The translations under genes were made by a program, and so were the position numbers. A DNA stretch of 64,000 bases from Sclerodactyla briareus (Eukaryota; Echinodermata; Holothuroidea; Dendrochirotida; Sclerodactylidae): positions 186,001-250,000 of the forward strand of contig JAODTK010005755.1 in NCBI GenBank assembly GCA_026419785.1, read 5' to 3'. Positions 13,001-22,600 of this stretch are shown piece by piece. Positions within the stretch are counted from its first letter, which is position 1. Each line of letters starts with the position of its first letter. The notes under the pieces were generated by a model. The model saw only the letters and a program-made list of their open reading frames with translations, was not told where the DNA came from and searched no databases.

Positions 13001-16000
13001 CCGAATCTTTGGGAGGTTTCGCGACAGTCGAACAGTCGTTCAGACAGCATTAGTGGTGCAGTTTGTGTGGGCCCACGGAGGTCAGGTGTGAAGGTCGCAT
13101 GTAGCGGTGCCACAATTTGGCGCAGTCCATGCAAACATGCGACACAAGTGCGCAAGCCACAACAGGCAAATTCTTGTTTTTCAGCAAAGTTGGTCAGTTG
13201 GTAAACCGATTCATTCGGAAGAGTGGCTGCTGCCAATTAAACTTTTTCGTAACATTCTGAAAAGCGTTGAAGTATGTTCGGAGTTTCCCTGAGAGAGGAT
13301 AAAGATAATGAACTTCGAGAAAATCAGGTATGCATATGACAGAGCTTTTGCGACTTGTTTCAGCATAAATTTTGAGCCAAATCGTGACACCGAATGCCTG
13401 GAAAATGATTACAAAACATTTACACCTCTTTCAAAATTTTCTGCGAAACGTTCGCGAATTTCAAGGACAATTAATGCCGTTTTCTGATCGCCTGCAATGT
13501 TTGGCAAAATCATGGAGCCTGCAAAACGAGAAACTAATTCTTCGCAATCGATTTTTCACAAGCAAGTTAATTTCTCCCAGATGGACTATTACCGCTAAAG
13601 GGACGATTCCAGCCAAGAAGAATATTTCAAGATCACATGATTGTGCATTGAAAGTCATGCCAATCACACTTTGTTTCATGTTCATAGCATGTTAGGTTGT
13701 AAAGTTACAAAATCTTTAAAAGATTAACAAATAATTACTGCCTAAGTTGGCAATTTTCGCAAAATCAGCAAATTATATGAAATTTGGGAGCCATATCTTC
13801 CCAACCAAACATGCTATGAAACCTGGAACAAAGTGATATTTGAAAAGAGTTTTCATTCTCTTGAACATTATAAACACCAAGAAGAGTAGTAATTTGTTTG
13901 AATTTCCCAATATCAGGGTCCCCTGCTTCTTGGTCTGAAATGATGAAAAATGGTGATAAAATGATGAAAAACATTCAGTATAGGCAAATCTATATCAGCT
14001 GAGTGATACCAAAAAATGGTGCACTCATTACTAATTCTGTATTGAGGAGGCAGATTCTTGTCTAACTGGAGCATCAAGCTCACATTGGGAGATTTGCAAT
14101 TGTAAGACGATTCCAGGGTTGCTTTATCCCATTGTGATGCTCCTAAATGAGGCATGTGCCTCAATTGTTTCGTCCTACCCCACCTAGAAACAGGACTCTG
14201 TGAGGTGACTGGTATCAAGTAGTGACTGCCATTTTTGGCAGCCATATGGAGGAGTTCATTGGGACACCAGGGGAGTGAACACAGGTATGGAAAAAGGGTG
14301 AGTGAATGAAAAAAAAGAGGGTGTACAGGTTCGGGAAGTCCCTTTAAGGCAGAAATGATTCCTGTGAAGTGCATTACAAAACCATTATTTTAGTATTGCA
14401 ACTTAGTCAAACCAATGATGAGGATCATCTCTTTTCCCTATACAGTCAAGTTTTGAGGCTCACCAAGAACCCAGGGCAGAATGTCCGTCAAACTGGGATA
14501 TCGGGTAGGTATAGCGTGTGGTGCATTCACGGCCTCGGACACGATTCCGGCTCTTCCACATTGAGACTTCAGGTGTTACAAGACATCAGTGTTGCCAGCC
14601 CAGTCAACAGATGATGCAAGTAGGTGAAGAGGGGTGGGAAGGGGCAGTACTAGGGGAAGAGTAGAAGTGGGGGGGGGCAGTGTTGCCAGATGCTAGCAAG
14701 TAGGTGAAGAGGGGTCAAAGGGGGGCAGGGGTAGAGGGGGGGGGGGGGGCGGTGAGTGAAGTGAAAGAGGGACAGCGAAGATGACTAGAGACGGAACTTG
14801 TAGAGAGGTGTTATGTGAGGTTTATAAGAGAGGGATATGGGGAAGGGGGAAAGAGGGTAATCATCACACAAGCACAATGCATTTGTTCCACCTATGAGCT
14901 TCTGGTGTTTTAAGAAGAGGCAATCAATTTCTGCCCGGTGGTAGAAATATAGAATAGGCTGTGATTTATAATTTGTTCAGCGGCACAATCACATGCCAGT
15001 ACAATGCATAAACTTGGAGAGGACTGCCTACTTTGTTACAGAAATTTGCAGACTGTTGGGTTTTTTTGGCCATATATTTTTTTTAGCTATTATATCAGCC
15101 TCTTTATTACTAGATCATGCAGCTGTCCTATGTAAGACCCACTGCTACTGTGTGTCAATGAAGTAAGTTAACAAACCGTGCCCACATGCTAGGTGGGTCA
15201 CCAAACCAGGCCACAATGACTCACACGCGGGCCACCATGTGGCTGACAAATAATGAACCGACCCAGCCACAGTCACCTTCAGGAGACCAAAGACCTTACT
15301 CAGCTGAAATGCATCGGTACAATGACCGGCTGGTGTGGAACTCGGGACAATATCCTGCCAATGACTAGCTTTGCCCGGGTGAGTTTGAGTGATGTGTCTA
15401 ACTGAATCCTCAGATGGTCGGCTTTCCAACCCGGCCAAACCAAGGATTGAGGTACGGTATGCCTCGCGCTAGGCGCTCATCGAGGAGATTGGAGCAGGGG
15501 CAAACGTGGGGTAGGCAATGTGCAAGGTGCCGTCTGGTGTGATAACCCCCAACCCCCCATATTTACAGAGTACCGCCAAAGAGGCATTGCCTCATTCCAT
15601 GTACCTGGTGAAGGATTCGCATCTGACAATAAAGTACAGTGTTCAGGTCTGCACCTTTGCTGAGCCGCTCTTGAATAAGTTTGATCCTATGCTTGGCAAG
15701 TACACAAGTAAAAAAAAATTAAGGGAAATTTTTTCCGTATTATTCCCTTCGTACCTTATCTGTTCTAACCTTGCAGCTTTTAAAGCATAAGGAGTCGCTG
15801 CTATATGTGACAAGCACCATCTACGTGACCACGTTCCTGGCCTGTCATGGGTCCCTGGGCTGGGGCGAACACAGGGGTATCGCAACTTCCCACTACCGAG
15901 GCTGGTAGGGGGTCCATGGTGAATGGTCTGCGATGGTGTCCTTACCACGCCCACTACAGCCCCGTCAGGTTCCTCACCTCGATGGAGATCGACCAGCATC

Positions 16001-18051
16001 ACGATAAGGTCATGTACTCCTCAACGGAGGATGACTCAAAGAGTAAGTTCTCATTGTAGTGCCACAGTGATCCACATGCAACCCTGTCCGGAGGCTCCTT
16101 ACCTCAATGGAGAATTACTAGCAGTATGATTATGGCATGTAATCCAAGAGGATTGACACAAGAGTAAGTTTTCATTGATAGGGCCACACTGATCCATGCA
16201 ACCCCCGTCCAGGGCTCATTCCCCAATAGAGATGTCACCAGAGTATGATAAGGTCATGTATCCTCAAGGGAAGATGACACATAGAGTCTTTACAGGGATA
16301 GTAGACTGTGTATGTTTCAGTGCCTCAGGGATTCACGGCAACCCTGTCGAGAGGGTCCGTACCTCAATGGAGATTCAGGAGCAGTATGATGACATGCTGA
16401 GTTATTCTGATTCTATAGTAGACGCTGTGGTGTTAGTTCCACAGTGATTACTACATCTCTGTAGAGGCTACCTAACCACAAACCACACTGTTGTACACAT
16501 AAGGTTGTGTACACATACATATATATATATAATCCCAAAGTGGTAAATTGTAAAAGTGTCAAGATTCGCCCCTCAATAGGCTGGTACAATTTACAATTTC
16601 GCTTTGTTTCTGTGTCTGGACAGGTTATCAGAAATCAGTCACAGATAAGGACCTTTCTGACTCCGAATAAGGGGCGGAGTACAGCAAAACTGTGGTGACT
16701 GTTTTTTTACTCTTTTCAAAAAAAAACTCTCCTAAAAAAACATCGGGAGTAGCGGGTGCATCAAACACGGAAACGCAATCGTTAATGCTTGAGAATAGCC
16801 TTTTGACTTGTGTTTTGAGTAATGCTGAGTCCGATAAGGTTGTTTATTAGAGCACCTCCGCCGTGGCCAAGTGCGATATCACGATCATGCATTGCTATCT
16901 ATTGACCTATCGATCTATCTATTCACAATGATTCAAAATGCTACTCCTACATGCCTTTGATGGATCAAAGCGAATGGCCATGTGAGGGTAATCTATGGTG
17001 TGCGAAAAGTTTAGGTAACAGTCATCTAGGGGTAAGTCTGACCATTTTGTGAAAATTTGCTATATGATCCTACACGTTTATGTCGGAGATCATGGAAAGT
17101 TGGTAAGTATACCTGGGATCATCACTGCTACATACAGTTGTCAGGGATTGAGTCATCTAGGGGTCTTTGGCCAAAAATAGTCACTTGAGGTCATATGAAA
17201 CAATGCTTGTCATCAAAAGATTGGGTTGGATGATTATGAGGTGTATTGGGACATTTGCGTAAACGGTTATCTAGCGATTGATTTGGCATTTGTTCGAAAA
17301 CAGTTGCGAGCAGATCTAATAAAGAATAAATTTGGATGAAGGTGGTCATTACTTTCATTGACCAATGGTAAATATGGTATTCAGGAGTTTAGGTCAAAAA
17401 TTCTCTAGCGGTCAATTTAGCTATTTGTGGAAAAGTCTAGCAGTTCTTCAAGCGGTATAGTGTACCAGTGGAGGTGTAAGACCAATATTGAACTGCCATG
17501 CAAGTATTTGAACACATTTTAGGAGAGTTAAAAATATAGTTGCGAAAAACTTATCACTAAACCTTTTCCCAACGTCTAAAAATGACAGGTGGAAAGTTTC
17601 ACAGTATTAGCTGAGCGGGTCACTCCCAGCAGCAAGGTCAAGGCCTCGATAAAGTCTCCTCGCAATGTTCCCCCATGACGACCACTTTTTCTTTGTTCTT
17701 TTACCCCCCACACACGAGAGCAAACCCCTCCGGGCAGGACCTGACGGCAAGAACGACAGTGATTAGGGACGACACCCGCCTTCCTCAGCCCACGATCCGA
17801 GATTACGACGCGGACGAAGTAGACGTGTTTTTCGCTAAGAAACGAGCACGACACCCTCGTTATCACAGCGGAGGCGAGGGGCAAACAGCTACCTGATGAG
17901 TGACTCGACATCTGGGAAGAATAAGGTGGCTAATATACTCATGTGGCAGGTTTCTATTATTGTACAAGATGAATATATCGGACATTTGCTAGTAGCTAGC
18001 GCACGGCCTCTCTCTCGTTGTCATCAGAGGGGAGAAACCCGGCTACATTAG
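3913..18051 (+). CDS. ARHGEF10/ARHGEF10L-like Rho guanine-nucleotide exchange factor, 3' part of gene (span of exons)
   Basis: Members of this family activate Rho GTPases through a DH domain followed by a PH-like domain and a C-terminal beta-propeller. Only the region after the DH domain is in the window. In order I read a PH C-terminal helix (KQDWLTDLETAR type), NNQGWYAPDE, WGIKFPREMSL, GNNVFILEPDSDF, NPGQNVRQ, RLFHIET and LQVLQDISVASPVN, CHGSL with AGANTGV, YHAHYSPVRFL, and a final ANILMWQV. These match in order the end of vertebrate ARHGEF10/ARHGEF10L as I remember it (RLFHTETL, LQDINIATPV, LPVPRL, YHAHNSPVKF, LLIWQV). One ancestral gene probably corresponds to both vertebrate paralogues. 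Nearly every exon has a frame-breaking indel, so no continuous product can be read. An exon between 7.44 and 12.79 kb may be missing. Confidence 0.8.
4528..4626 (+). CDS. RhoGEF (ARHGEF10-like) exon B, PH-domain end, copy 2
   Basis: Encodes VFDTVQSK, then after an indel KQDWLTD, LETAR and GL. A Trp in an amphipathic helix at the end of a PH domain (xxWLxxLxxA) is the standard family signature. The donor is CTGA followed by gtgagt. The acceptor reads caccgca, where copy 1 has cccacag. Confidence 0.6.
4854..4978 (+). CDS. RhoGEF (ARHGEF10-like) exon C, copy 2
   Basis: The acceptor tttcttcag is followed by SLRNNQGWYAPDEATPTC and then RDELGVPLQRKTLSSILKS. In ARHGEF10 proteins a GWF/GWY motif follows the PH helix, which supports the order of exons B and C. 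The donor is gaag followed by gtgcgg. The phase with exon B (CTG A|GC CTC) is consistent. Confidence 0.6.
5285..5445. repeat. Foldback element, copy b (in duplication copy 2)
   Basis: Same arrangement as 2330-2500: gaataaacgcacaactgg on the left, gaaccagttac and gtagtttattcctttc on the right, with cagggtcaaagactg between. A palindromic agatatctatatctct lies at about 5455-5473, just beyond. Confidence 0.5.
6558..6760. repeat. Foldback element, copy c, with a perfect 20-bp hairpin
   Basis: agactctgaatttaggtaaa (6626-6645) and its exact reverse complement (6672-6691) flank a 26-base GC-rich loop. The arms continue outward imperfectly (gaataaacacagcagg against gttgcagtttattcc), giving an approximately 200-base palindrome. 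It shares outer arms with copies at 2330 and 5285. No open frame. Confidence 0.75.
7087..7438 (+). CDS. RhoGEF (ARHGEF10-like) exon D, linker to propeller
   Basis: GC-rich coding-like segment after the acceptor ctccctacag. It encodes a Ser/Pro/Thr-rich linker (ECSPEPPGGSTSIPKQAG, LDESEVLC), then with a frame change GPT, W, GCKSGKL and AVHILNSQSDR. The last part resembles the first propeller strand of ARHGEF10 proteins (MW-G--DG-IHVYNSSD pattern). At least three indels are needed to join it. The 3' end is uncertain: 7438 uses the gttggt donor, and the open frame could run to about 7457. Confidence 0.5.
7810..8130 (+). repeat. Hairpin-headed repeat family, copy 1
   Basis: Starts with the stem tatcccc-actc-ggggata (7823-7841), then CCGCCG-rich DNA. 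A conserved block follows (7918-7976) reading roughly gttagcgcgataaaaactctcaacgc, gaaacttggtatgtgggttg. The same blocks in the same order occur at 57175-57610, and as a palindrome at 53250-53880. It runs directly into the aggtca satellite. Confidence 0.7.
8160..9290 (-). repeat. aggtca-rich satellite, about two 598-bp units, inverted relative to the 38-40 kb array
   Basis: Blocks ctgttttctggc...gaagttcaccattgtgat (8470 and 9066) and acgggcaaaa...atagaaac (8634 and 9231) recur about 598 bases apart. The reverse complement matches the array at 38460-40690, including the accaactcccgcttcg landmark at 8707. It lies in a RhoGEF intron. Small open frames across it are not gene-like. Confidence 0.85.
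9291..11374. other. RhoGEF intron, no gene seen
   Basis: Intronic DNA with degenerate repeat fragments. These include aggtcatccaaa-type motifs near 10008 and a short palindromic acagcacctttggtgct at about 10573-10590 that recurs at 28292. A propeller exon expected between exon D and exon E could not be recognised here. Confidence 0.5.
11375..11775 (+). repeat. tRNA-derived SINE, plus strand
   Basis: A clear A box (attagctcagtcggttagag, 11381-11400) and B box (ggtccgagtcc, 11419-11429) with tRNA-like spacing are followed by a roughly 300-bp body. The body includes gcgctctgagactg and agagcacggtatataag, and the element ends in (att)n at 11747-11771. This is the standard SINE plan of Pol III head, body and simple-repeat tail. 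Sequence differs from the SINE-like piece at 471. Confidence 0.8.
12790..12964 (+). CDS. RhoGEF (ARHGEF10-like) exon E, beta-propeller
   Basis: The acceptor tgtctctttcag is followed by DGQWGIKFPREMSL-type sequence, a damaged middle, then VVTA, GNNVFILEPDSDFRV and a strong gtgagt donor (phase 0). The pattern DG-W---PR--SL ... LW---GN-V-IL matches the ARHGEF10-family propeller. A run of 17 C at 12875-12891 breaks the frame in the middle of the exon. It is the most obvious homopolymer expansion inside coding sequence. Confidence 0.75.
14446..14619 (+). CDS. RhoGEF (ARHGEF10-like) exon F, beta-propeller
   Basis: The acceptor cttttccctatacag is followed by LRLTKNPGQNVRQ, then across frame shifts VWC, AF, ASDTI, RLFHIET and LQVLQDISVASPVNRMM. 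The segment RLFH-ET--LQDI--A-PV is the most diagnostic in the gene for ARHGEF10/ARHGEF10L. At least two indels separate the frames. The donor is gcaagtaggt at 14619/14620. A partial copy of this exon end and donor lies 90 bases downstream. Confidence 0.85.
14636..14765 (+). repeat. Tandem copy of exon F 3' end and splice donor in G-rich DNA
   Basis: gtgttgccag-atg-...-gcaagtaggtgaagagggg of exon F (14590-14635) is repeated at 14681-14716 with the middle deleted. It is followed by poly-G strings. It contains no complete exon because the acceptor is absent. Confidence 0.65.
15777..16042 (+). CDS. RhoGEF (ARHGEF10-like) exon G, beta-propeller
   Basis: The acceptor ctaaccttgcag is followed by LLKHKESLL, then TTFLACHGSL, AGANTGV, PLPRLVGGPW and YHAHYSPVRFLTSMEIDQHH. 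It ends with EDDSK before gtaagt. The order LL-CHGLL-VGT--GV--LPVPRL ... YHAHNSPVKF is that of vertebrate ARHGEF10. A single missing T in CTGGGCTGG explains the shift at GSLWAGANTGV. The splice sites are good. Confidence 0.85.
16043..16450 (+). repeat. Three decayed tandem copies of exon G 3' end
   Basis: From about 16079, 16199 and 16339 the sequence ccctgtc-ggg-tc--tacctcaatggagat, followed by cagtatgat, repeats the SPVRFLTSMEIDQ part of exon G (15957-16042). The first copy retains the agagtaagttt donor; the third has MEIQEQYDDM. Spacing is about 120, 120 and 140 bases. No acceptors lie between them, so they are intronic duplicates, not alternative exons. Confidence 0.75.
16700..17720. other. 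RhoGEF intron with degenerate aggtca-type repeat
   Basis: Between 16980 and 17560, phrases such as gtcatctaggggt...ttgg-caaaaa recur at 17020, 17152 and 17270. This resembles a very worn relative of the aggtca satellites. No exon recognised. Confidence 0.4.
17721..18051 (+). CDS. RhoGEF (ARHGEF10-like) terminal exon H
   Basis: Encodes TIRDYDADEVDVFF, then CDTLVIT/GGEGQ-like sequence across a shift, and then MSDSTSGKNK and VANILMWQVSII. Vertebrate ARHGEF10L ends SGGQGY...STLLIWQVP, so ANILMWQV marks the C terminus. In the frame of WQV the first stop is TAG at 18049-18051. Vertebrate proteins end within a few residues of WQV, so the 36 residues beyond may reflect a missed shift. The acceptor (cacacgag at 17718 or nearby) is weakly defined. 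The first AATAAA on this strand is at 19134-19139. Confidence 0.7.
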
Positions 18052-18420
18052 TGTTATTCATGTCAGGAAGAATAGGGTTTATAATATACTCATGTGATGG
18101 TAAGCAAGCAACGATTGATAATTTGGCATTCAATCGCTTAGGAGCAGCATGACCTCAAATGTCCACTGCATGGGAGGGACAAGGCCGCCTGATTGGTGAG
18201 TTTAACAGCTTAGGTAGACCCATTCACTGGACCTGTGTCCTGTGGTATGATCTGATAACTTACGTGGTTTCTATTCCTTTTAATCATCCAGATACTGAGC
18301 ATGGCATAGCTCTCGAATAGGCAGGGGAAGGAAGCTATCCTACTGTGTGATTCAATGGCAGGAAGAAACCTCGCTGATTGTTATTCATGCGGCAGTGGTA
18401 TATGTAATGATAGCGAAGAT
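18052..18420 (+). repeat. Decayed copies of the terminal exon end
   Basis: 18058-18105 (tgtcaggaagaatagg...aatatactcatgtg) repeats 17906-17950 of exon H. gaaacc-cgctga/cattagtgttattcatg at 18036 recurs at about 18364. Similarity is short and broken. Confidence 0.5.
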
Positions 18421-19690
18421 CGCCAATTAATTACTTATTCATTTATGATAAAAGAACGGTCGGACTTGTTATGACCAACCTCCTTTCCCAGCCAACGACG
18501 CTACCCCTACTTTAAGTAATCTGTTTGTATTGACTGATATAAACACAATTGAAAAAAAAAACCCGTCGAAATGATAGTTTGGGTCAAAAAAATTGTAATT
18601 TTGGGTGGAATAGTTCCCGTGGCGAACAATACATTCGTTTTTGGACTGGTAGGCATTTTGAAATTCGCGGACTGATCACCATTTTCTCAAAATAGCAACT
18701 ATTTGAGTGCTGTATTTTTCGACTGAAGTTCTACTAATACGATGAGTTATCGAACAATGGTATTTATTTCACTAAGCTTGATGCTTATTTTCTTGAAGAT
18801 TTCAAAGGCTGAATGGCGCTTTAATGTATTGTCCCCTGTCACTGCTGGTTAATGGTAGCTACGTGGCTATTTTCTTCCAAAAATGATCCCCACTCTCCAC
18901 TCTGGCATTGCATTTTTGTATTTGCCTCATTTTGCATTATTTGAGTCATTCTCTTGATGAGCACAACCGTTAAATGGGCAGAGGTAGAGAAATTTTAGTT
19001 TGTAATCTTTTACTTGGACATTGCCATCTTGCAAAGAAAAAAAGCATCACTGTGATTTTTATTATTCAATTGCAAAAACTACAAAGCCCAGAGAAGCAGT
19101 TGTTATGCTTTTAACATTTTAATCGCCATTAGCAATAAAAATGCCGGCATGGGGTTTGTGACATCAGGTACTCACATGTCAAATGCAATGTTGTCTACAG
19201 TGGCTTTTAAAACATTTGAATTTGCTTTTTCAGCTCCCAGTACTTGCCGCCCCTTCTTGAACTTTTAACTTACATTGATTTTTTTCTTCAATTTTTTTTT
19301 CTTTGGGACTAAACAATGTGTGCTGTTACTGGGAAAAATGAGTTGGTGTTATTGAGGCATAGAGGCGGAAGAATGGTAAGTGTAATCAGTGACATTTACA
19401 AGCAAATATTCCTGGTTTCGAAAGCCTCGGTCACCATATGTTTTTCCCCTGGTGGCTGGTGCTTGCAGTTGCGATGGTGGCAAGTCTTGGCTGTGAGCAA
19501 TCACTTGAACTTGAACTTTCCTCTCCTCAGGTCTGGGATAAAGTTGGTTGGGTTCACTGATAGTCCTGTGTCTCCAGGAGCAGGTGGGATTAGCTACACC
19601 CCTTCCTTGTTATCACTCTGAGCACTAGTCTAGAATAGGTTTCCTAAATAGCTGTAATTGCTTCCTCGCAAAACCGTTGGAAATAAATCT
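18421..19690. other. Intergenic, no gene seen
   Basis: AT-rich DNA without recognised coding sequence. A frame ending ATG before gtaag at 19375 and a frame opening after ctcctcag at 19531 look like splice sites but match nothing. AATAAA occurs at 19134 and 19682. Confidence 0.5.
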
Positions 19691-20175
19691 AATCCCAATT
19701 CAACTAGTGTGGGGGGGGGGGGAGATGATCATGTATGTTATGGGTTGTCATTATTGGGGTTGGCGTTGGTAGTGGTACAAGATAGGGGTGATTCGGGGCC
19801 GGGGGGGGGGGGTTCTCATGTAGGATGATCAGGTGTCATTGTTGGGGTGGTGGTAGAGGTACATACGATGTGGGGTGGATGGTTTGTCATTATATGGCTA
19901 GCAGGGGGGGGGGGGGGGGGTGGTACAACGGAATTGGGTATTGTATGTAATGGGGTCATCGTGGGACACTACAGAATGTGATAATTTAATATCGGTGGGG
20001 GTAGTGGTGGTTGGGGCGGCGGGTTAATATATGACATGTGGTGCTCTGGTGTCATTAGTGGGGTGGTGGTGCTGGAGGTACAGTTATATTGGGTGATTTG
20101 GTGTCATTAGTGGGGTGGTGGTGCTGGAGGTACAGTTATATTGGGTGATTTGGTGTCATTAGTGGGATGGTAGTG
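19691..20175. repeat. G-rich minisatellite
   Basis: Degenerate units of tgggtggtggt...ggtacaa...gtgtcattagtgggg type with poly-G strings at about 19710, 19800 and 19903-19920. It ends in a nearly perfect 52-bp repeat (gtcattag landmarks at 20051, 20103 and 20155). No coding frame. Confidence 0.85.
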
Positions 20176-22459
20176 GGTTCAGATCTTGCTGTAGTAGCTT
20201 CTACATTTTGTTCTACCTCTGCTAGCACTATAGTACTACAACAATAGTATTACTTTCGGGCGTTTATTTTTTTTTTTAGTATTTGCTCATTACAAAAATA
20301 ATTCACTCATGTGCGAAAAATAATTGAATACGAACAAAGTCATTTGAAATTCCCCTGTCTTTATTTAAAAATAACTTCCGATATGCCATGGGACAAAATT
20401 AGCAGGCATTTAGTAAAAGTTTCATTTTGAGAGAATAGAAATTGCCAAGAAATCATTGTGATATTGCAGCAAGTCTCCTAGTGGTTGCATTACTGCTTGT
20501 TTACTAACAGGCCCATATAAGGTACGAACTATGAAAATATAAACATGAAGCCATGTACTGAATGAAGTTACGAAGGCATTTATCTGAGATTGAACTTTTA
20601 ATGTATGGTGAGATTTCAGACCAATATTTTTCTATAAAAAACAAAAGAATGCCTATTCCCACCTATCTCTGTATATATTGGTATTTGCTCAAATTGATGA
20701 CTTATTGTTCATTAAAACTGAATTGATTATAGTGTTTCGATCAGGCTTCATTGCCCCAACGCTCAAGCTGATAAGCCCGATGGCTTAGACCAGAGATTCC
20801 CAACTATGGTTCGTACAACCCTTCGTCTTGTGCCGCTATGACTTTTGTGTGTGTTTACTTCTCAGATGATGACCAAAGGTTCTTGTTTCCATTACAACTG
20901 TAATTTTTTAGGATTACACAAGCCAGCAAGGGCTATTGCATATTGAACTATCGGGGCTGGGAAGGATTTTTCTTTGACCATTGTTCGCAGCATGTACCCC
21001 ATTGGCTCCTATAGTGGCTCTGGCCCTTTGGCCACACAAGCTTGTTAGCTTTTACCTAATATGATGGGTCACCAGCGTTTATACCGCCCCGCCCAACGTA
21101 AAGTGGATTTACCCTACTTGACCAACGTAGGGATTGCTCGCGCTGGCCATTGGAGCTTGTTGTCTTGGACCGATTCATTGTTTTCGTGTAATTTTAGCCT
21201 CTATTATATTCAACTCTAGGGCATTTCTCAACCGGCCAGATTTTGAATGGTCGACCAAAGTTTTGATTCTGCCGTGTAACATATATATCAAATTCAATAC
21301 AATAAATTGAATTTCTTAACTATGTTTACAATTGTCCAATGAAATTTTACCAGAAGCTGAATGTCATATTATTAGGCATGTGTGGTCATCTTGATGGATA
21401 CTATTTTTATAGTTTTTCTCGAGACATTTCCCTTTGTTAATATTATACTGCAACCAGCGTGAATTTTTTTGCCCCTCAGTATGTGTAGGTAAATATTAAA
21501 TTCATCCCACCTATTTATCTCTGTATACAGTCTTTGAACTAGACTGCCATGATATATATGCCCCTGGGGTAAGTGGTGGGGTGGAGTGGCTTTATTGTCC
21601 CACAATACATGGTTATTTGATGGCTGGGGGTTGTAGAATGTTCACATTATAGGAATGACGGAGGAATTGAACTGTATTAGACTTGGAATGTGCTTTAAAC
21701 ATAGTATCCGAGGGGGAAAAATCCTGTTTGGAATTCAATAAACGAATAACCCAAGAAAGTTGTTCTTTCACATGCGATGGAGAATCTGATACCATAATTT
21801 ACGCGCTGAGTGGCACTTACCTTTCACCATCTTCTGATATGCAGTATTGCCAAGCTGTTAGCCCTACCAAACGTTCCTAAATTCCTAGCCCAGAGGTGGT
21901 CCCTGCGCCATTCCGTTTGAAGAATTGGACAACAACCCACTCCCACTTCATTGCTGACCGGTGTGTCTTGGAAGCTTGGTGCTTTGATACACCCACCCAC
22001 CCCCCGACCAGGCTACCCTGCTAGTGGTCTCATCTAAGCTTGGAGGTGTTGGTTAGAAATCCAAGGCGTTTTGATAGGCCCAGGACATCCTTGTGACCCT
22101 TTCCTCCTGGAAATGTGCCTTCCAGCCTGCGTCACTGTAAAGGATACTCTTACACTCGTTTGACGCAACATCATGAGCAGCCCCCCGAGGCAGGTCGGCA
22201 ACGATCATTTGGCAGCATCCAGTGTTTATTCCTGTTGCGCGAACTCTATAAATTTTCCCCGTCCCCTGCACTGCATACATACATACTGCACACCGATACT
22301 ACAAACAGTCAATGCAATCCATACAAATCGTTTTCTTTTACACCTTCAACGCCATGGTGAAAATCAGTGTTGAAAATCACTCCACAATGCACACATCACC
22401 CCTGTGGAGACCTAAAACTGTTTTCCTCAACACACACTTAATAATCCAATGCACGGTCA
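20176..22459. other. Intergenic, no gene seen
   Basis: Unique-looking AT-rich sequence without recognised motifs. Short open frames here have no family resemblance. Confidence 0.4.
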
Positions 22460-22473
22460 TGAATCTACATACA

Positions 22474-22505
<32 letters not shown>

Positions 22506-22600
22506 GGCATACATGCAGACATACATACATACAGACCTACATGCAACAAAAATTAACACACACACACATATATACATAAACAGTAACACACGCACTGTGG
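22460..22600. repeat. CATA/CA microsatellite
   Basis: (catA)n at 22466-22504, then interrupted catacatacagac units and (ca)n with tatata to about 22600. Cys/Tyr- or Thr/His-rich frames here are microsatellite translations. Confidence 0.95.

Noticed and set aside
13913-14374. 153-residue minus-strand frame
   Set aside because: No recognisable motifs, skewed composition, and located in an intron just before a supported plus-strand exon.
19316-19560. Candidate last RhoGEF exons (ATG before gtaag, then a VW-starting frame after ctcctcag)
   Set aside because: The resemblance to the family end was two residues; the ANILMWQV motif at 17.9 kb is a much better C terminus.
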